From: an uncultured Eubacteriales bacterium
Lineage (GTDB): Bacteria > Bacillota > Clostridia > Lachnospirales > CAG-274
Assembly (NCBI GenBank): GCA_902497185.1
Contig: CABVEG010000038.1
Location: 1-10,721, forward strand
DNA length: 10,721 nt
Direction: 5' to 3'
Part shown: piece by piece, positions 1 to 6,655 of the stretch
How positions within the stretch are numbered: the first letter of the stretch is position 1
How the letters are laid out: each line of letters opens with the position of its first letter
The notes under the pieces: generated by a model
Database searches by the model: none
Seen by the model: only the letters and a program-made list of their open reading frames with translations
Told to the model about the DNA's origin: nothing
Program-made: the position numbers and the translations under genes

Positions 1-41
1 CAAATTAGTGTAAAAAACTAATTTGCAACAGCCCCTTTTTA
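1..41 (-). terminator. Probable bidirectional terminator after the pectate lyase gene (cut by window edge)
   Basis: Bases 1-9 and 17-25 form a perfect 9-bp inverted repeat around a 7-base loop. The next bases on the plus strand read GCAACAGCCCC followed by five T, so the hairpin probably extends leftward outside the window with a GGGGCTGTTGC arm. It begins right after the stop codon of the minus-strand pectate lyase gene. In the plus direction the T run at 36-40 would serve an unseen upstream gene. The outer arm is inferred. Confidence 0.6.
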
Positions 42-3000
42 TTAATTATAAATATTAAATTCAGCCCCGCCGGGTATTACATTAGCCTGGCAGGCTTCAA
101 ATATTCTCCAAGATTTGTCTGCAACTTCCTCTCTTATTTCAGTCTGAATAGCAGAGGATGGGGTAGTTGCTGAAAAACCGCTTGGCAAGCTGTCCTTGCT
201 TGAGCCGCTAAAGCCTAAAGCATTTGTCCACACCGGAAGTTTATAGCCTGAGAAGTAATAATTATACTTGTTATCAAAGCTTACGGTATTTGTAAAGTAG
301 CCATTAATACCGCTTGTATTGTTGTTATCAAATCCCTTACTCTTGTGGTCAAATGAAAGACAATTTTCAAGAACTCTCTTCATTTCATATACCTTGGTAT
401 TTGTAGCTTCGTCGTACTGCCATGAAGTTGCCTTTGGTGTAAAATCAGAACCAAATTTAAAGCCATTGCCGTTCATTTCACTATTAGCAGTTGTGTACCA
501 GCTTGACCATGTAACATTACCTTTTGATGTATTAATACTTGCATTTCCTGCAACAGAAGAGAAGTTTGTTCCATCATATCCTACATTCTGAGAGGAAAGA
601 ATTTCATATACAAAGAGGTTAGTATCAACGGGATAACCCTTTGACTGGTCATAAACTCCACTGAACACCTCTCGGTTTCCATTGTTCCAGCAGGCAGAGT
701 TTTTATAAGTAATATCTGCCGTTACATCTGCATCACATTCTGCACCCTTTTCTGTGTTATTAGATGATGCTGACTTATCAAAGGCATCCCAACCATCATC
801 ACTGTTGTCCCAAGCATAGCAGTGGTCAAATACATTGCCTGTTCTTGTATTAAGTTTAGGCGCAAAACCATCGGCATTACCGCCAAATGTATAAACATCG
901 CAGTTTCTATAGCTGTAACACCATTTAAAGCTATTGTAGCTTGCCTTTTCTACTACGCCTGTTCCGGCAAGAGGCATAGGGGCAGATACCTGAATACCTG
1001 TGTCATTATTGTATCTGGCAATACAGTTTTCAATTATATTATAATTTGCAAGACCTTCTGTTTGTTCTGCATTATTGCCGTCATCTACGGCCTTGAGCTG
1101 AATACCGTTGTCAGGAGCTTTTTCAACAATAAGGTTTTGAATAAGATTATAATTACCGTTTATTCTTATTCCCGCATCTGTATCTGAGCCCTTAGTAATT
1201 GCAAGGGGATCAGAAGCGTTTATACCCTCTGCACTTGCCCTGAACTTAGAAAAGTCTAAAACAGGGAATACCTTATATTTATCAGTGCTTAATTCTTCCT
1301 GAATTACACCTATAAGTGAAATATTCTTACCTGTTATTCTAAGCTGACCTTCACATTCAATTTTAGGTGCATCAATATAAATTGTACCTCCGCTTGAGCT
1401 TGCATTATATTCAGTTAATGCAGCTTGTAAATCAGCATAGTTAGTAACAGTTGTTGTATCTGTCGTGTTAAATGGTTGACTTAACTGATCCTGAATATCT
1501 ATATAAATATAAGCATTAGGGTCAATGTCAAGATTAATTTCAGCTGTTGCTGTTTGACCCTGTGCAACAGTTACATTAGCTGTATCTGATACACTATCCA
1601 TTTCTGCAGTAACTGTGTAACTACCTGTAGTAACATCATTGGCAGTATAGGTACCTGATGAGCTGTCATACTTAAGAGTTATAGCTTCACTGCCTGATAC
1701 AGCTGTTACATTAGCCTTTGTTATGGAAGTTCCGGATATATTAATAACAGAAACACTTATATTACCTGTACCATAGTTTAATGTAAGTTCAGGTGCAGCA
1801 GTTGAATTTGCTGTTATTTCAACGGTTTTGCTGTCACTATATACATTACCGTTAATTGTTTTTGTTGCTGTTACCGTGTATGTGCCGGGCTCTAAATTAG
1901 TTCCAATGTAAAGACCGCTTTCACTGTTGTATGTAAGGCTTGTTGTGTTAGCATTAACAACAGCATCAAATACAGTATTGCCGTTTAAATTTTTAACAGC
2001 TGCATTAATGTGTCCCTTTGTTGGGTCAATGATTACAGTATCCTCATAAACCATGTAGAACAGATTAATTGAAGTTCCCTTTGTAATTGTGTGAGTACCT
2101 GCTTCAAGTTCAATTTCAAGAATTCCATCAGAACCAATTGTTTTAGCTGTTCCGTCAATTTTAATATTTCCTGAAGTTTCAACAAATACTAAAGTAAGCT
2201 TACCCTTTGCAGTGTTTTTAAAAGTTATATTTGTGGAACTTTCCATTTTAAGACACTGTGTTAATGTAAGTCCGTTATATGTTACTGTTCCTTTATTTGT
2301 AGCTAAGTTACCTGTAATTGTATAGAATTCACTTTTAATGCCATCTTTTGTAAAGTTATGAATTTCTTTACTTCCTGATGAATCAGGAGTGTATGTAGTT
2401 GTTTCAGGAGAAGCCTCTGTTGTAGTAGTCTTTGTGGTTGTTTCAGTAGTAGCTTCAGAAGTTGTAGCAGCCTTTGTGGTAGCTTCTGTTGTTACAGTTG
2501 CTTTAGTTGTAGCCTCTGTTGTTATCTCAGCAGTACTGCCGTTTCTTGTTATCTCTATTCTTGAAATTCTTGAATTGCTGCTGGTATCTGATGATAAGTA
2601 ATATATTCCATCGTCAGGTATAGTAAATTCTGTAGTAGCATTGTTAGCAAAAGTTGCGTTTCCAACGGTTGTGGTGCAAGCTTTGTCTGTATAAAGAGCT
2701 GCATCTGCGCTACTGCTGTTTACCGTAACCTTTATAACATCGCCTTTCTTTAAATTTAAAGAAACATAATTGATTTTACTGCTGCCTTTACCCTGAAATC
2801 TGAAGTGGTCAGCATTTACAGAATTTGCTCCAGGAATAGCAACTATTTCATCATCAGTATAAGGAACTGATTTTACATTAACAGCATCTGCTTCTGTTGA
2901 ATTTGCACTTGAACCTAATACATAAATTTTATGTACGGAAGTGTCTGGAAGTGCCTGTGTAGTATCCTGCGTAATTTCTGCAGTAGTGGTTTCGGTTGCC

Positions 3001-4145
3001 TGTTCATTAGTAGTTGTTGTTGACTGTGTTTCAACTATTGTAGGATTAATAGGATTTACCTTTATACAATAAAAATAGCCATTATTATCAGTAAATGAAA
3101 TTGAAGCTGTGCCTGTAGCGGTAGCAACATAAGTGTTTAATGATAAATTAGTGCTGCTTTTTGTACCTAAATTACCTGTACCGCTTTTTAATTGCGTATT
3201 AGTTACTGAAAGAGTAGATACTGCGGTCTGATTTCCTATACCATATATCTCAATAATGTCACCCTTAGTTACATCAAAAGATATTGTAGCATTTGTATTT
3301 AATTTTAAGCCTCTTGTATATTTTACATTGTTAAATGTATATTCTGTTTCTTTGTATGGAGTTCCGGGAATTTTACTGAATGTAAGGCCGTTAATTGTTA
3401 CATTAGATGGTCCGGCATCTTGTCCGCTAAATGCTGCGCTTCCCAAATCCCATGTTTTTGTTCTTCCTATATTAGTATAGTTCTCTGCTAAAATTTCTGC
3501 ATTAATTGCACTTGCTATAGGCGCTGCAACAATAAACTGCATTGATTTAACCTCTTTAGAAAAAAGCTTTGTAGTGGAGGTTTCAGTATTGTTATTAATA
3601 GTTACTGTTTCCATTGTGGTGCCCTCTAGAGCAACACTGTTTGCTGCTGATAGAACAGCTTTTATTTCTGTGCTTTCAAGATTATCTGTTCCTGCAACAC
3701 TACAGAAAAGATATGTATTTGTGCCATCTGTAACAGGATCCTTATAAAATCCCGTTGCACCACCTGACACATAAGCAGTTGTATTTTCACTTCCATTTGT
3801 GTAAACCGCATATATTGTCATTGGAGGGTCTACATATAAATCCATAGGGTTATCATAGCTTGCAACATAATCTCTTGCAGATGTATGATATTCAAAATGA
3901 GAAAAAGTGTATGTTATGTTGTCATTTGTTATAGTTTGTTTGGCTGTAAGCTTTGCCATATCTCCTGCTGTAAGCTCCGGTGTTTTTGTTTCAAGAACTG
4001 TTCCGTCTGCTGTTTTTGAAATAACTGTAATGACACCGTTTCCTACGGTGTAGTCTTTTAATTCTGCTCCCTGTATAATTTGGGCAGATAATAACAATGT
4101 TAATATTAAAACAGTAAAACCTATTATTCTTTTTAATAAATTCAT
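42..4145 (-). CDS. Secreted multimodular pectate lyase, PL9-type catalytic domain
   Basis: Exported 1367-residue enzyme predicted to cleave pectate (polygalacturonate) by calcium-dependent beta-elimination outside the cell. Residues 1 to about 26 are a signal peptide (K5 R6, then a hydrophobic core). Residues 27-117 resemble short bacterial surface repeats. Beta-sandwich-like modules lie at about 230-368, 403-537 and 588-702, separated by Thr-rich linkers at about 370-402 and 539-585. Two carboxypeptidase-regulatory/Cna-B-like domains follow at about 708-868. The right-handed beta-helix at about 885-1345 carries the PL9 signature: NADGFA (N1090, D1092) and NSDDGWD (D1116, D1117, D1120), with the same 24-residue spacing as the calcium ligands D209 and D233/D234/D237 of Dickeya Pel9A. 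K1230 in NGNGFKFG matches the catalytic base K273. I see no LPXTG, SLH or dockerin, so it is probably released. GAGGAGG at 4153-4159 fixes the ATG start. Substrate is inferred; some PL9 relatives act on other pectic backbones. Confidence 0.9.
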   Translation of the reverse strand: MNLLKRIIGFTVLILTLLLSAQIIQGAELKDYTVGNGVITVISKTADGTVLETKTPELTAGDMAKLTAKQTITNDNITYTFSHFEYHTSARDYVASYDNPMDLYVDPPMTIYAVYTNGSENTTAYVSGGATGFYKDPVTDGTNTYLFCSVAGTDNLESTEIKAVLSAANSVALEGTTMETVTINNNTETSTTKLFSKEVKSMQFIVAAPIASAINAEILAENYTNIGRTKTWDLGSAAFSGQDAGPSNVTINGLTFSKIPGTPYKETEYTFNNVKYTRGLKLNTNATISFDVTKGDIIEIYGIGNQTAVSTLSVTNTQLKSGTGNLGTKSSTNLSLNTYVATATGTASISFTDNNGYFYCIKVNPINPTIVETQSTTTTNEQATETTTAEITQDTTQALPDTSVHKIYVLGSSANSTEADAVNVKSVPYTDDEIVAIPGANSVNADHFRFQGKGSSKINYVSLNLKKGDVIKVTVNSSSADAALYTDKACTTTVGNATFANNATTEFTIPDDGIYYLSSDTSSNSRISRIEITRNGSTAEITTEATTKATVTTEATTKAATTSEATTETTTKTTTTEASPETTTYTPDSSGSKEIHNFTKDGIKSEFYTITGNLATNKGTVTYNGLTLTQCLKMESSTNITFKNTAKGKLTLVFVETSGNIKIDGTAKTIGSDGILEIELEAGTHTITKGTSINLFYMVYEDTVIIDPTKGHINAAVKNLNGNTVFDAVVNANTTSLTYNSESGLYIGTNLEPGTYTVTATKTINGNVYSDSKTVEITANSTAAPELTLNYGTGNISVSVINISGTSITKANVTAVSGSEAITLKYDSSSGTYTANDVTTGSYTVTAEMDSVSDTANVTVAQGQTATAEINLDIDPNAYIYIDIQDQLSQPFNTTDTTTVTNYADLQAALTEYNASSSGGTIYIDAPKIECEGQLRITGKNISLIGVIQEELSTDKYKVFPVLDFSKFRASAEGINASDPLAITKGSDTDAGIRINGNYNLIQNLIVEKAPDNGIQLKAVDDGNNAEQTEGLANYNIIENCIARYNNDTGIQVSAPMPLAGTGVVEKASYNSFKWCYSYRNCDVYTFGGNADGFAPKLNTRTGNVFDHCYAWDNSDDGWDAFDKSASSNNTEKGAECDADVTADITYKNSACWNNGNREVFSGVYDQSKGYPVDTNLFVYEILSSQNVGYDGTNFSSVAGNASINTSKGNVTWSSWYTTANSEMNGNGFKFGSDFTPKATSWQYDEATNTKVYEMKRVLENCLSFDHKSKGFDNNNTSGINGYFTNTVSFDNKYNYYFSGYKLPVWTNALGFSGSSKDSLPSGFSATTPSSAIQTEIREEVADKSWRIFEACQANVIPGGAEFNIYN
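2391..2540 (-). repeat. Thr-rich degenerate repeat encoding a linker in the pectate lyase
   Basis: This stretch encodes about 45 residues dominated by Thr, Ala and Glu, with repeats of the type TTEATTKA and variants (TSEATTET, TTTTEASP). It joins the second and third beta-sandwich modules. The codons are degenerate GTT/TGT/AGT-rich triplets on the plus strand, which creates a long spurious open frame there. Such linkers are typically extended and often glycosylated in secreted glycan-active enzymes; glycosylation here is inference. A shorter relative lies at about 2939-3035. Confidence 0.8.
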
Positions 4146-4157
4146 TTCAAAACCTCC

Positions 4158-4316
4158 TCATTGTTCCCTAAGATTAGATATAATATATTTTACGTTCTTA
4201 GGAATTTCGCCGTAGTTAGCGGCAGATACAATGTTTTCATTTGCCATTATTCGTTCAGTAACGAAAATTTTATAAGCAAACTTTGGCTTACTGTAAGGGC
4301 TTTTTTCTTTTGACAT
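4158..4316 (-). CDS. Small 52-residue protein translationally coupled to the pectate lyase
   Basis: I do not recognise this protein. It starts at ATG 4316-4314, preceded by AAGGAG with a 7-base spacer. A longer in-frame ATG 38 codons upstream lacks a comparable site and would add an unconvincing segment. The product begins MSKEKSPYSKPKFAYK, continues FVTERIMANENIVSAANYG and ends in NLREQ. It has no signal peptide, membrane segment or cysteine. Its TGA stop (4160-4158) is the first part of the TGAGGAGG ribosome binding site of the pectate lyase, so the two are almost certainly co-transcribed and translationally coupled. The early Lys-Pro followed by a hydrophobic stretch and an AxE/SA patch is loosely like short leader-type peptides of gut Firmicutes, but that is an impression. 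It may be a leader peptide whose translation sets lyase expression, or a small functional protein. Confidence 0.6.
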   Translation of the reverse strand: MSKEKSPYSKPKFAYKIFVTERIMANENIVSAANYGEIPKNVKYIISNLREQ

Positions 4317-4453
4317 AAGTATTCTCCTTCTGCACCGGCAAAAAAAAGGAAAACAAAAAAGAACACTGTAAAAGTGCACAATTTTTTGCTCCCCCTGCCT
4401 GTAATGTTGTGAATAAATATTGAAAAACAATTAGTGCTATTGTTTGTTTTTAT

Positions 4454-4482
4454 AAAAAATCAGTTCCCTAAGCTGATTTTTT
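4454..4482 (-). promoter_or_regulatory. Hairpin in the leader of the small ORF-pectate lyase transcript
   Basis: AAAAAATCAG and CTGATTTTTT form a perfect 10-bp inverted repeat around 9 bases. On the minus strand two further T-A pairs can form with one bulged C. If the candidate promoter at 4498-4526 is used, the hairpin lies about 8 bases from the transcript 5' end. It could stabilise the mRNA or, given the trailing U run, act as a weak terminator/attenuator. Being symmetric, it is also A- and T-flanked on the plus strand, upstream of bioB. Confidence 0.45.
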
Positions 4483-4497
4483 GTAAAATACTGATAA

Positions 4498-4526
4498 ATT
4501 TTACCCCTAATTGTAAAAAAATTCAA
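4498..4526 (-). promoter_or_regulatory. Candidate sigma-A promoter for the small ORF and pectate lyase
   Basis: On the minus strand TTGAAT (4526-4521) and TAAAAT (4503-4498) are separated by 17 bases. Both boxes differ from consensus by one base (TTGACA, TATAAT). The predicted start near 4491 gives a leader of about 175 bases before the small ORF. In such an AT-rich stretch chance matches are common. Confidence 0.45.
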
Positions 4527-4560
4527 CCATAATATTGCACAAAAATTTTTTTTGGTATTT

Positions 4561-4589
4561 TTGACAATGACTGATAGTATATATTTATA
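4561..4589 (+). promoter_or_regulatory. Possible second, upstream promoter for bioB-bioY
   Basis: TTGACA at 4561-4566 and TTTATA at 4584-4589 have 17-base spacing. The -35 is perfect and the -10 is poor. The downstream promoter at 4632-4660 is clearly better. TTGACAAT recurs exactly at 4632-4639, so this may instead be an extra partial regulator half-site. Confidence 0.25.
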
Positions 4590-4602
4590 GTTAAATACGA
4601 AT

Positions 4603-4639
4603 ATTGTAAACCTTTAAAATGAAAATATGGGTTGACAAT
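4603..4639 (+). promoter_or_regulatory. BirA-box-like operator of bioB-bioY
   Basis: ATTGTAAACC (4603-4612) and GGTTGACAAT (4630-4639) form an inverted repeat with one mismatched pair, separated by 17 bases. The left half equals the TTGTAAACC half-site known for BirA operators. The usual gap, as I recall it, is about 14-16 bases, so this gap is slightly long. The right half covers the -35 hexamer (4632-4637). Biotinyl-AMP-loaded BirA bound here would block polymerase, matching repression of biotin genes when biotin is plentiful. Confidence 0.6.
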
Positions 4640-4660
4640 GCTCTTGTTTGTTGCTATTAT
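4632..4660 (+). promoter_or_regulatory. Main sigma-A promoter of bioB-bioY
   Basis: TTGACA (4632-4637), a 17-base spacer and TATTAT (4655-4660) make a near-consensus promoter. The start is expected near 4667, 29 bases before the TTG codon of bioB. An ATG inside this promoter (4648) cannot be the gene start. Confidence 0.8.
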
Positions 4661-4695
4661 ATAAAAATGAAAGCATTTATTTGGAGGTGAAAATT

Positions 4696-5649
4696 TTGCT
4701 GAATAAAATAACCGATAATATTCTTAAAGGAAATAAAATAACAAGGGATGAAGTATTATATTTATTAAATGCTGATATTAATAAACTCTCTGAAAAGGCA
4801 AACAGTATAAGAATATATTTTTGCGGCAATAAAATAAATTTATGTTCAATAATAAGCGGCAAAGGTGGTAATTGCAGTGAAAACTGTAAATTTTGTGCCC
4901 AGTCCGGGTTTCACAATACTTCTGTTGAAAGCTATGGTTTTTTAGATAATGATACAATAGTTGAGGATTGCAAAAAACACTGTAAAGCAGGAGTGCACAG
5001 ATATTCAATAGTTACCGCCGGCAGAGCATTGAATGAAAATGATTTTAATAAAGCAGTGAATGCCTATAGGAATATGAGTAAAGAATGTCCGAAAATGGGA
5101 CTTTGTGCTTCTCACGGTCTTCTTAAATATGAACAGTTTAAAATTTTAAGGGATAGTGGTGTTACAAGATACCATTGTAATGTTGAAACTTCTAAAAACT
5201 ATTTTAGTAAAATTTGTACAACTCACAGCTTTGAGGACAAAATTAATACAATAAAGTCAGCAAAAAGAGCAGGACTTGAAATTTGTTCAGGAGGTATTAT
5301 AGGTATGGGAGAAACTATGGAGGACAGAGTTGATATGGCTTTTACTCTTGCTGATTTAGAAGTAAAATCAATACCAATAAATATTTTGACACCTATTAAA
5401 AATACTCCCCTTGAAAATGCGGAGCCTTTAAGTGAGGATGAAATTATAAGAACAGTGGCAGTTTTCAGATTTATAAATCCAAGAGCTGATATTAGGATTG
5501 CAGCAGGCAGAAGCAAAATGTCGGATAATGGTATAAAAGCCTTTTTCTCCGGAGCAAATGCCACAATAACAGGTGATTTTCTCACAACAACAGGAAGTAC
5601 GATTAATAAAGACAAAGAAATGTTTTTAAACAACGGTTTTGAAATTTAG
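4696..5649 (+). CDS. bioB: Biotin synthase, anaerobe-type (Type II-like)
   Basis: Radical SAM enzyme inserting sulfur into dethiobiotin to give biotin, the last step of the pathway. The start is TTG at 4696: GGAGGTG at 4683-4689 is correctly spaced, while the upstream ATG at 4648 lies inside the promoter. This gives 317 residues, normal for BioB. C60, C64 and C67 (CSENCKFC) bind the SAM-cleaving 4Fe-4S cluster. C137, C197 and R267 align with E. coli C128, C188 and R260, ligands of the sulfur-donating cluster. The fourth ligand, E. coli C97, aligns with S104 (HRYSIVTAG). Extra cysteines occur at 92, 96, 131, 161 and 174. This fits the Type II BioBs described for obligate anaerobes, which use an auxiliary 4Fe-5S cluster; the assignment is inferred from the motif. 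The TAG stop is within the bioY ribosome binding site. Confidence 0.93.
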   Translation: MLNKITDNILKGNKITRDEVLYLLNADINKLSEKANSIRIYFCGNKINLCSIISGKGGNCSENCKFCAQSGFHNTSVESYGFLDNDTIVEDCKKHCKAGVHRYSIVTAGRALNENDFNKAVNAYRNMSKECPKMGLCASHGLLKYEQFKILRDSGVTRYHCNVETSKNYFSKICTTHSFEDKINTIKSAKRAGLEICSGGIIGMGETMEDRVDMAFTLADLEVKSIPINILTPIKNTPLENAEPLSEDEIIRTVAVFRFINPRADIRIAAGRSKMSDNGIKAFFSGANATITGDFLTTTGSTINKDKEMFLNNGFEI

Positions 5650-5658
5650 GAGGATATT

Positions 5659-6183
5659 ATGAATATTAAAACAATGACAAAAATAGCGCTTATGACAGCA
5701 GTTATATGTATACTGGCACCATTATCAATACCTATTGGTCCGATACCTGTTTCATTTACAAATCTTGCTGTTTATTTGGCGGTTTATATTATTGGAACTA
5801 AATACGCAACTTACAGCTACATAATATATTATTTGCTGGGTATAGTTGGCTTACCTGTTTTTTCTGGATTTCAAGGGGGATTAGGGAAAGCCGTAGGTCC
5901 TACGGGAGGCTGCCTTATAGGTTTTATATTTATGGCAATTATAAGCGGTATATTTATTGATAAATTTAGGAACAGCAGACTTATGCAGCTTTTAGGTATG
6001 GTTTTAGGTACAATAGTTGTTTATGCTCTGGGTACCTTGTGGTATTCAATATCTATGAAGGAAAGCCTTGTTACAGCATTTATGGTTTGTGTTGCACCAT
6101 TTATTATTGTAGATTTAGTTAAAATGATAATTGCTATGTATTTAGGGGGAGAAATTAAAAAGAGAATTGCTTTAAGGGATTAA
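5659..6183 (+). CDS. bioY: Biotin transporter BioY (ECF S-component)
   Basis: Integral membrane substrate-binding subunit of an energy-coupling-factor importer for biotin, possibly also dethiobiotin. It has 174 residues and about six hydrophobic segments (roughly 5-24, 33-50, 52-66, 84-101, 109-131 and 136-163). The family signature is clear: GPIPVSF near 27-33, GLPVFSGFQGG at 64-74, GPTGG at 80-84 and VDLVK at 151-155. C85 follows GPTGG where a Tyr is common. AGGAGG (5648-5653) overlaps the bioB stop, so the genes are coupled and share BirA-type control. No ATPase or transmembrane ECF subunit gene is present here, so it presumably uses a shared ECF module encoded elsewhere or works alone. 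Confidence 0.92.
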   Translation: MNIKTMTKIALMTAVICILAPLSIPIGPIPVSFTNLAVYLAVYIIGTKYATYSYIIYYLLGIVGLPVFSGFQGGLGKAVGPTGGCLIGFIFMAIISGIFIDKFRNSRLMQLLGMVLGTIVVYALGTLWYSISMKESLVTAFMVCVAPFIIVDLVKMIIAMYLGGEIKKRIALRD

Positions 6184-6251
6184 TTTTGCCTTTTATTGTT
6201 TATTTGCTTATTTATGTTTTGATACAAAATAGCAGAGAAGTAATTTTTATA

Positions 6252-6280
6252 TTGTATTTTAATCAAAAAAGTGATATATT
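6252..6280 (+). promoter_or_regulatory. Candidate promoter upstream of the hairpin island and panBCD
   Basis: TTGTAT (6252-6257) and TATATT (6275-6280) are 17 bases apart. Transcription would start near 6287, exactly where the GC-richer island begins, giving a leader of about 400 bases for panBCD or a separate small RNA. I found no better promoter closer to panB. Confidence 0.35.
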
Positions 6281-6284
6281 ATAT

Positions 6285-6385
6285 TTGTAACTATGCTTGT
6301 TATGGGTAGTATTCTTAATGAAACTGCACCGGATACAGACATCCCTGCAAATAAAGCAGGACTAAAAAAGCCATAATGGCTCATA
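6285..6385 (+). other. GC-richer hairpin island, possible small RNA or leader domain
   Basis: Visible stems are TAAC/GTTA (6288-6302), CCTGC/GCAGG with a 7-base loop (6344-6360) and AGCCA/TGGCT with a 3-base loop (6369-6381). The base composition contrasts with the very AT-rich flanks. Short open frames exist on both strands (6293-6376 plus, 27 codons; 6259-6384 minus, 41 codons), but neither has a ribosome binding site. The plus frame ends IPANKAGLKKP, faintly like a PDZ segment. An RNA element, a gene remnant or a repeat are all possible. Confidence 0.3.
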
Positions 6386-6545
6386 TTTAAACAATACAAG
6401 ATAAAATTTTTTATGTAAATTTAAATAAAAACTTCTGACTGTAACTGCTTTAATTTGCGGTATGGATTGGAAAAAAGTAAAAATTTTATTCTATTGTATT
6501 GAATTTCTGTTATCTGATTTTTTCATTAATATGTATTACCTCAGC

Positions 6546-6565
6546 ACCGTTTTTGTTAAAGCGGT
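6546..6565 (+). promoter_or_regulatory. Hairpin in the panB leader
   Basis: ACCGTTT pairs with AAA-G-CGGT: seven base pairs, one bulged G and a 5-base loop. It lies 125 bases before panB. It has no T run, so it is a leader structure rather than a terminator. The function is unknown. Confidence 0.35.
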
Positions 6566-6616
6566 AAATTCTTTTCTTACATTTATCATGGCAAAATTTA
6601 AAATTTTTTATATTAT

Positions 6617-6655
6617 CAATGCTGTTTAAAACTTTACAGCATTGGTTTTGCTGTA
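6617..6655 (+). promoter_or_regulatory. Two mutually exclusive hairpins upstream of the panB ribosome binding site
   Basis: CAATGCTGT (6617-6625) pairs perfectly with ACAGCATTG (6636-6644) around a 10-base loop. The same middle arm, TACAGCA (6635-6641), can instead pair with TGCTGTA (6649-6655) around a 7-base loop. The second stem ends 23 bases before GGAGG (6679-6683). A shared arm with two partners is the layout of a conformational switch. A switching role is inference. Confidence 0.4.

Noticed and set aside
319..1187. Open frames on the plus strand at 319-591 and 822-1187 (and similar at 2389-2601, 3256-3480).
   Set aside because: They lie antisense to the pectate lyase, have no ribosome binding sites, and the opposite strand shows conserved catalytic motifs and domains.
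4158..4430. A 90-codon version of the small ORF starting at 4430.
   Set aside because: No good ribosome binding site at that ATG. The ATG at 4316 has AAGGAG at ideal spacing, and the extra N-terminus overlaps the untranslated leader.
4163..4472. Exact 10-base repeat GTTCCCTAAG at 4163-4172 and 4463-4472.
   Set aside because: One copy is coding (LREQ in the small ORF), the other is a hairpin loop. A 10-base match in a 10-kb window is expected by chance, and the flanks do not match.
4648..4695. ATG at 4648 as the bioB start.
   Set aside because: It lies inside the TTGACA-TATTAT promoter and upstream of the expected transcript start. The TTG at 4696 has a strong ribosome binding site and gives the normal BioB length.
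6293..6376. A 27-codon plus-strand ORF ending IPANKAGLKKP, faintly PDZ-like.
   Set aside because: It has no ribosome binding site, is too short for a PDZ domain, and the opposite strand is also open. Recorded only as part of the hairpin island.
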